From NCBI RefSeq assembly GCF_028389875.1, contig NC_084702.1, positions 42,345,053 through 42,409,052 on the forward strand: a stretch of 64,000 bases of DNA, read 5' to 3'. The DNA is from Rhea pennata. Its lineage: Eukaryota; Chordata; Aves; Rheiformes; Rheidae. Every line of letters starts with the position of its first letter. Position 1 is the stretch's first letter. Under the pieces are notes generated by a model. That model saw only the letters and a list, made by a program, of their open reading frames with translations, searched no databases and was not told the DNA's origin. A program made the position numbers and the translations under genes. Of this stretch, positions 61,985 to 64,000 are shown piece by piece.

Positions 61985-64000
61985 CCTACAGCTGTTCCTA
62001 TCTTCTGTGTCCGGAACTGCTGCCATCTCATTAACTGTGCCAATGTTGAGAAGAGAAAGGCTCATTTTATTCCTTAATGGGGGAATTACTAGCGCATAAA
62101 GCTGGCTGATAGCGTCAGTCCCTACCAGGTCCTCAAATGTGGGTAATAATAGAAAGGAAAAAATATTCAGATGCTTCTATTTTTCGCAGGAATTGGTATA
62201 TGTGCAAAATGTTAACAGGTCTAATTATTATTTTCCCCATTTAATGACCAAAAATGACCGAATATTTTGACTATGAAATAGTCCATGTGGTAACAAAACA
62301 CTCCATAAATGGGTATCTATTGAGAAAAAAAATGTTTTAATCTAGAAAAATGTCAGTGACAATCCCCCAAATAATGCAGAGTAATGCATTTTCAGATTTC
62401 TCAGCAATTTTATTGCTACATGGGCTGTCATAGTATTCTAGCACTACATTGGTTATAGTCACAGATTCATTACCGGGGTGGTAAATAAGTGTTTTTGTTG
62501 TAGATATATAAAATGGGTAATAAGGCTATAATTATAGGTATGAATGCCTGTTCTTACTGAAATGTTAACTCTAGAGATTTAACACTGATGCCTCATTAAC
62601 TCCTACTGTTGAGTTTTGCATCAGCAAGCTCATCTAATGCTGTCTCTAAAATATGCACTTTTCCTTCAGATAAAGTAGTTTTTGCTTGTGGGAAAGATGT
62701 ACCATCAGCTAAATGAACCCAAAAATTCTTAAACTTTTCTTTATCCTTTTACCCTTTTCCTTCCAAACAGAGAAAATTAGGTCTTAGCACGTTAGGTTCT
62801 GGGAAACACGTGGATTTTCCAATAGCCTGGAATGAAGCAATTATGCTGTCTCAGTGCAAATGTGATATTCAAGAAGGTACAATTTTCTTAAATTATATTT
62901 CTGTTAATTACTTTGAGCCTTTCTAAGCTCTGAAAGCTAACTTGATTGCTCTCAACTATGAAATCTGGAATAAAGCCAAGATGAAAATAGTTTCTATTTC
63001 CTACTTGAAGAACAAAACTGACATTATCAATGAAGTAGCTATGTTTTTATTTGAGCCTTCTCTTTTCAAGTTTAATTTGTTAAACTGCAAAATCATTTCC
63101 ATTTAAGCACCTTTCATCTTATGCTTTTTTATACATTTCTTTATAACCTGTCTCAGTAAAATAGGAGAGAATATTATTAAAATAAAATTTAATGATCTCA
63201 AATTGAAATGTTTTAAATAACATCTTGTTTTTACTTTTTCTTAATTATTAATTAGTCTTATTAATAAAAATGTAGACTATTGACTTGCATTTGAAGACTT
63301 TTAAAATAAAGATGTTAACTATTTTTTGGCTTGGTTTTCCAAGCAAAAAATGGTTATGCAGTGATCATGCCTATTTGGCTGTCCCCTCAAAAACTTCTGG
63401 ATGCACTGACCTGCTACAATCAAACTTTAGGTCTTTTAACATGAAGCTCTTAAAAAGTTTTGCAAAAAATCAGTGGCTGGCTGGAGAAGACAGCCTTACT
63501 ACAGTGTGCACTGAGGGAGAGTTATAATTCAGAGCCCTATGCATTTTAAGAGATAGGAGTCAGATGGCCAGACAACATGTGCATACTGGCTAATCGGTCA
63601 GCTCTTCGTTAACTCCAAACCAAAACCAGCGCATACGGACCATCAGTCAGCCAAGCAGCCAGGGACGTGAGAAACAGCAGGGAAATACTGTGATGAAGAA
63701 AACGTGAGGGCAATAGGATGATGTGGAGGGTACAACAAGTACAGAGGAAGTGGTTAGGAGGTGTAAAACTAAGTCCACAAAAAGTAAGGCTTCCTGTTAC
63801 GATGTTCATGGCATAACTTTCAGACAAACATTGTTTCAATCAGGCTTGGTAAAATCAAGAAGGTATACACTTACCTGTGCACTAAAGCATCTTCGTTTAC
63901 ACATTGCACTTTACCTAGAAGAAGATTTATGTAAGCAAAGTTTTATTAAGTAATTTTAAGCAGTCTTCATATACTTTTGCTTTTTTTTGGCAGCTGAAGT
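52705..64000 (+). CDS. TMEM232: TMEM232, 5' part (continues beyond the window)
   Basis: Coding exons supported: 52705-52838 (start), 59309-59377, 62771-62876, and the first bases of one from 63994. The spliced text KCIAGWK then RKLGLSTLGSGKHVDFPIAW matches, as I recall, the vertebrate TMEM232 segment RKLGLGTIGSGKHVNLPVAW. TMEM232 is a protein of about 650 residues of unknown function annotated as membrane-associated. Its position head to head with SLC25A46 agrees with the usual vertebrate order. Phase does not close between the first exon (two bases left over) and the second (phase 0), so at least one exon with length of 1 modulo 3 is missing between them. Two phase-compatible candidates are 57308-57368 and 59056-59077; neither is convincing from protein sequence alone. 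Confidence 0.85.
53934..53989. repeat. Imperfect inverted repeat (hairpin)
   Basis: Outer arms ACTCCATTT and AAATGGAGT pair perfectly; inside, ACCGCCAG and CTGGCAGT pair with one G-T type mismatch. The total span of 56 bases could fold as a stem-loop on either strand. Lies in a GC-elevated block of about 350 bases. Confidence 0.6.
54021..54164 (-). CDS. Putative coding exon of an unrecognised minus-strand gene (M2)
   Basis: Minus strand, acceptor gcactttcag, donor CCAG/gtaggt. Two bases complete the codon left open by M1 (G + TA = Val); the frame then stays open for 47 codons and leaves one base: AAAESQSTNSVLHRWVLLPK, RWSHNGTAPHKTPPAQIQLE, SEIDVTP. A second acceptor 13 bases upstream (ttttttctgccacag, exon from 54177) is stronger but does not join M1 in phase. 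I do not recognise the sequence. No convincing next exon was found toward lower coordinates, so this may be incomplete, non-coding or spurious. Confidence 0.37.
54715..55570 (+). mobile_element. Ancient, internally decayed CR1 fragment
   Basis: Phrases in CR1 order: gaggtgatagattttgcaga (reverse-transcriptase FADD-type region), then much later ctcagctggaatgctgtgct followed by cagttc (the GWNTVFSS-type region before the C-terminal part). Strongly diverged, no open frame. Lies between the two putative minus-strand exons. Confidence 0.5.
56126..56321 (-). CDS. Putative coding exon of an unrecognised minus-strand gene (M1)
   Basis: Read on the minus strand, acceptor ttgctcttccttaaag precedes an open stretch of 65 codons plus one base, ending CCCTCAG/gtatga. 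The peptide begins TAALFNIGLEELTIEKLQAV, then CRNTSPNTTSNIQMD; the second half is Ser/Thr/Gly-rich and probably disordered. GC content is visibly above its AT-rich surroundings. I do not recognise the family. It lies in the TMEM232 interval on the opposite strand, so it would be a nested antisense gene. The alternative is chance: open stretches of this size occur in tens of kilobases of DNA. Confidence 0.4.
58270..58790. promoter_or_regulatory. Second, smaller CpG-rich island
   Basis: GC content and CpG frequency rise sharply compared with both flanks, especially 58500-58780 (runs such as GGCGCGCGG and CGGCCGAG). No coding exon of TMEM232 or SLC25A46 lies here. It could be an alternative TMEM232 promoter (plus), the promoter of the putative minus-strand exons at 56.3 and 54.1 kb, or an enhancer-type island. 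A good plus-strand donor, CCTGAG/gtgagg, occurs at 58386-58387. Confidence 0.5.
59309..59377 (+). CDS. TMEM232: TMEM232 internal exon ending GWK
   Basis: A 69-base phase 0/0 exon, acceptor aattcattcag, donor AAG/gtatgt. It encodes KFHQAENPEDKEHFLEKCIA then GWK. An upstream alternative acceptor at 59273 would bring a TAA into frame, so the start at 59309 is preferred. It joins in phase with the RKLGL exon. Confidence 0.75.
59378..62770 (+). other. TMEM232: TMEM232 intron
   Basis: GT-AG intron (gtatgt ... aaacag) of 3393 bases with a T run near 60500-60518 and the T38 run. A minus-strand open stretch at about 61590-61680 with splice-like edges is reported as a weak observation. Confidence 0.75.
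61944..61981 (+). repeat. Poly(T) run of 38
   Basis: An uninterrupted T run, equal to poly(A) on the minus strand. Could mark a retroposed sequence lying at higher coordinates on the minus strand, but no parent sequence was recognised. Confidence 0.97.
62771..62876 (+). CDS. TMEM232: TMEM232 internal exon, conserved RKLGL block
   Basis: A 106-base exon, acceptor ccttccaaacag, donor AAG/gtacaa, phase 0 in and 1 out. It encodes RKLGLSTLGSGKHVDFPIAW then NEAIMLSQCKCDIQE. This is the segment that identifies the gene most strongly. Confidence 0.88.
62877..63993 (+). other. TMEM232: TMEM232 intron
   Basis: GT-AG intron (gtacaa ... tggcag) of 1117 bases, AT-rich at first; small open frames near 63285-63527 and 63723-63953 have no exon-like edges. 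Confidence 0.65.
63994..64000 (+). CDS. TMEM232: TMEM232 next exon, cut by the window edge
   Basis: A strong acceptor, cttttttttggcag, ends at 63993. The seven bases after it complete the split codon (G + CT = Ala) and continue Glu-Val-, which keeps the frame open. Too short to prove alone, but acceptor and phase both fit. Confidence 0.6.

Overview
The window looks like bird nuclear DNA. The main evidence is a well-preserved CR1 retrotransposon 3' end (10893-11379) with the typical ATTCTGTGATTCT-like terminus, several older CR1 remnants, compact introns, one strong CpG island, and two vertebrate genes, SLC25A46 and TMEM232, arranged head to head. As I recall, these genes are neighbours in other vertebrates and lie on the Z chromosome in birds; the Z placement comes from memory and was not tested here.

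Layout. Positions 1-28.0 kb hold no gene I can support: AT-rich intergenic DNA with CR1 pieces, microsatellites, homopolymers and a polypurine tract. Positions 28.7-41.7 kb carry a complete SLC25A46 gene on the minus strand. I rebuilt all eight coding exons; every intron is GT-AG, the phases join without conflict, and the product is 408 residues. From 41.2 to 42.4 kb there is a very GC-rich CpG island covering exon 1 of SLC25A46. It carries CCAAT, CACGTGAC and ETS-type sites and is probably a two-way promoter also used by TMEM232. From 42.4 to 64.0 kb, the plus strand carries the 5' part of TMEM232: a start-codon exon at 52.7 kb, coding exons at 59.3 and 62.8 kb, and the first bases of another at the right edge. 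At least one exon between 52.8 and 59.3 kb is needed to reconcile reading phase and is not firmly located.

The most interesting unexplained signal is on the minus strand inside the TMEM232 interval. Two open, GC-elevated segments (56126-56321 and 54021-54164) have good splice sites and matching phases, and together would encode about 113 residues that I do not recognise. They lie downstream (in the minus direction) of a second, smaller CpG-rich island at about 58.3-58.8 kb. This could be an undescribed antisense gene, a lineage-specific transcript, or chance.

Function. SLC25A46 is an outer-mitochondrial-membrane member of the mitochondrial carrier family that works in mitochondrial dynamics and lipid/cristae organisation. 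TMEM232 is a poorly characterised membrane-annotated protein. The genes share a promoter region, but nothing in the sequence says they share a pathway.
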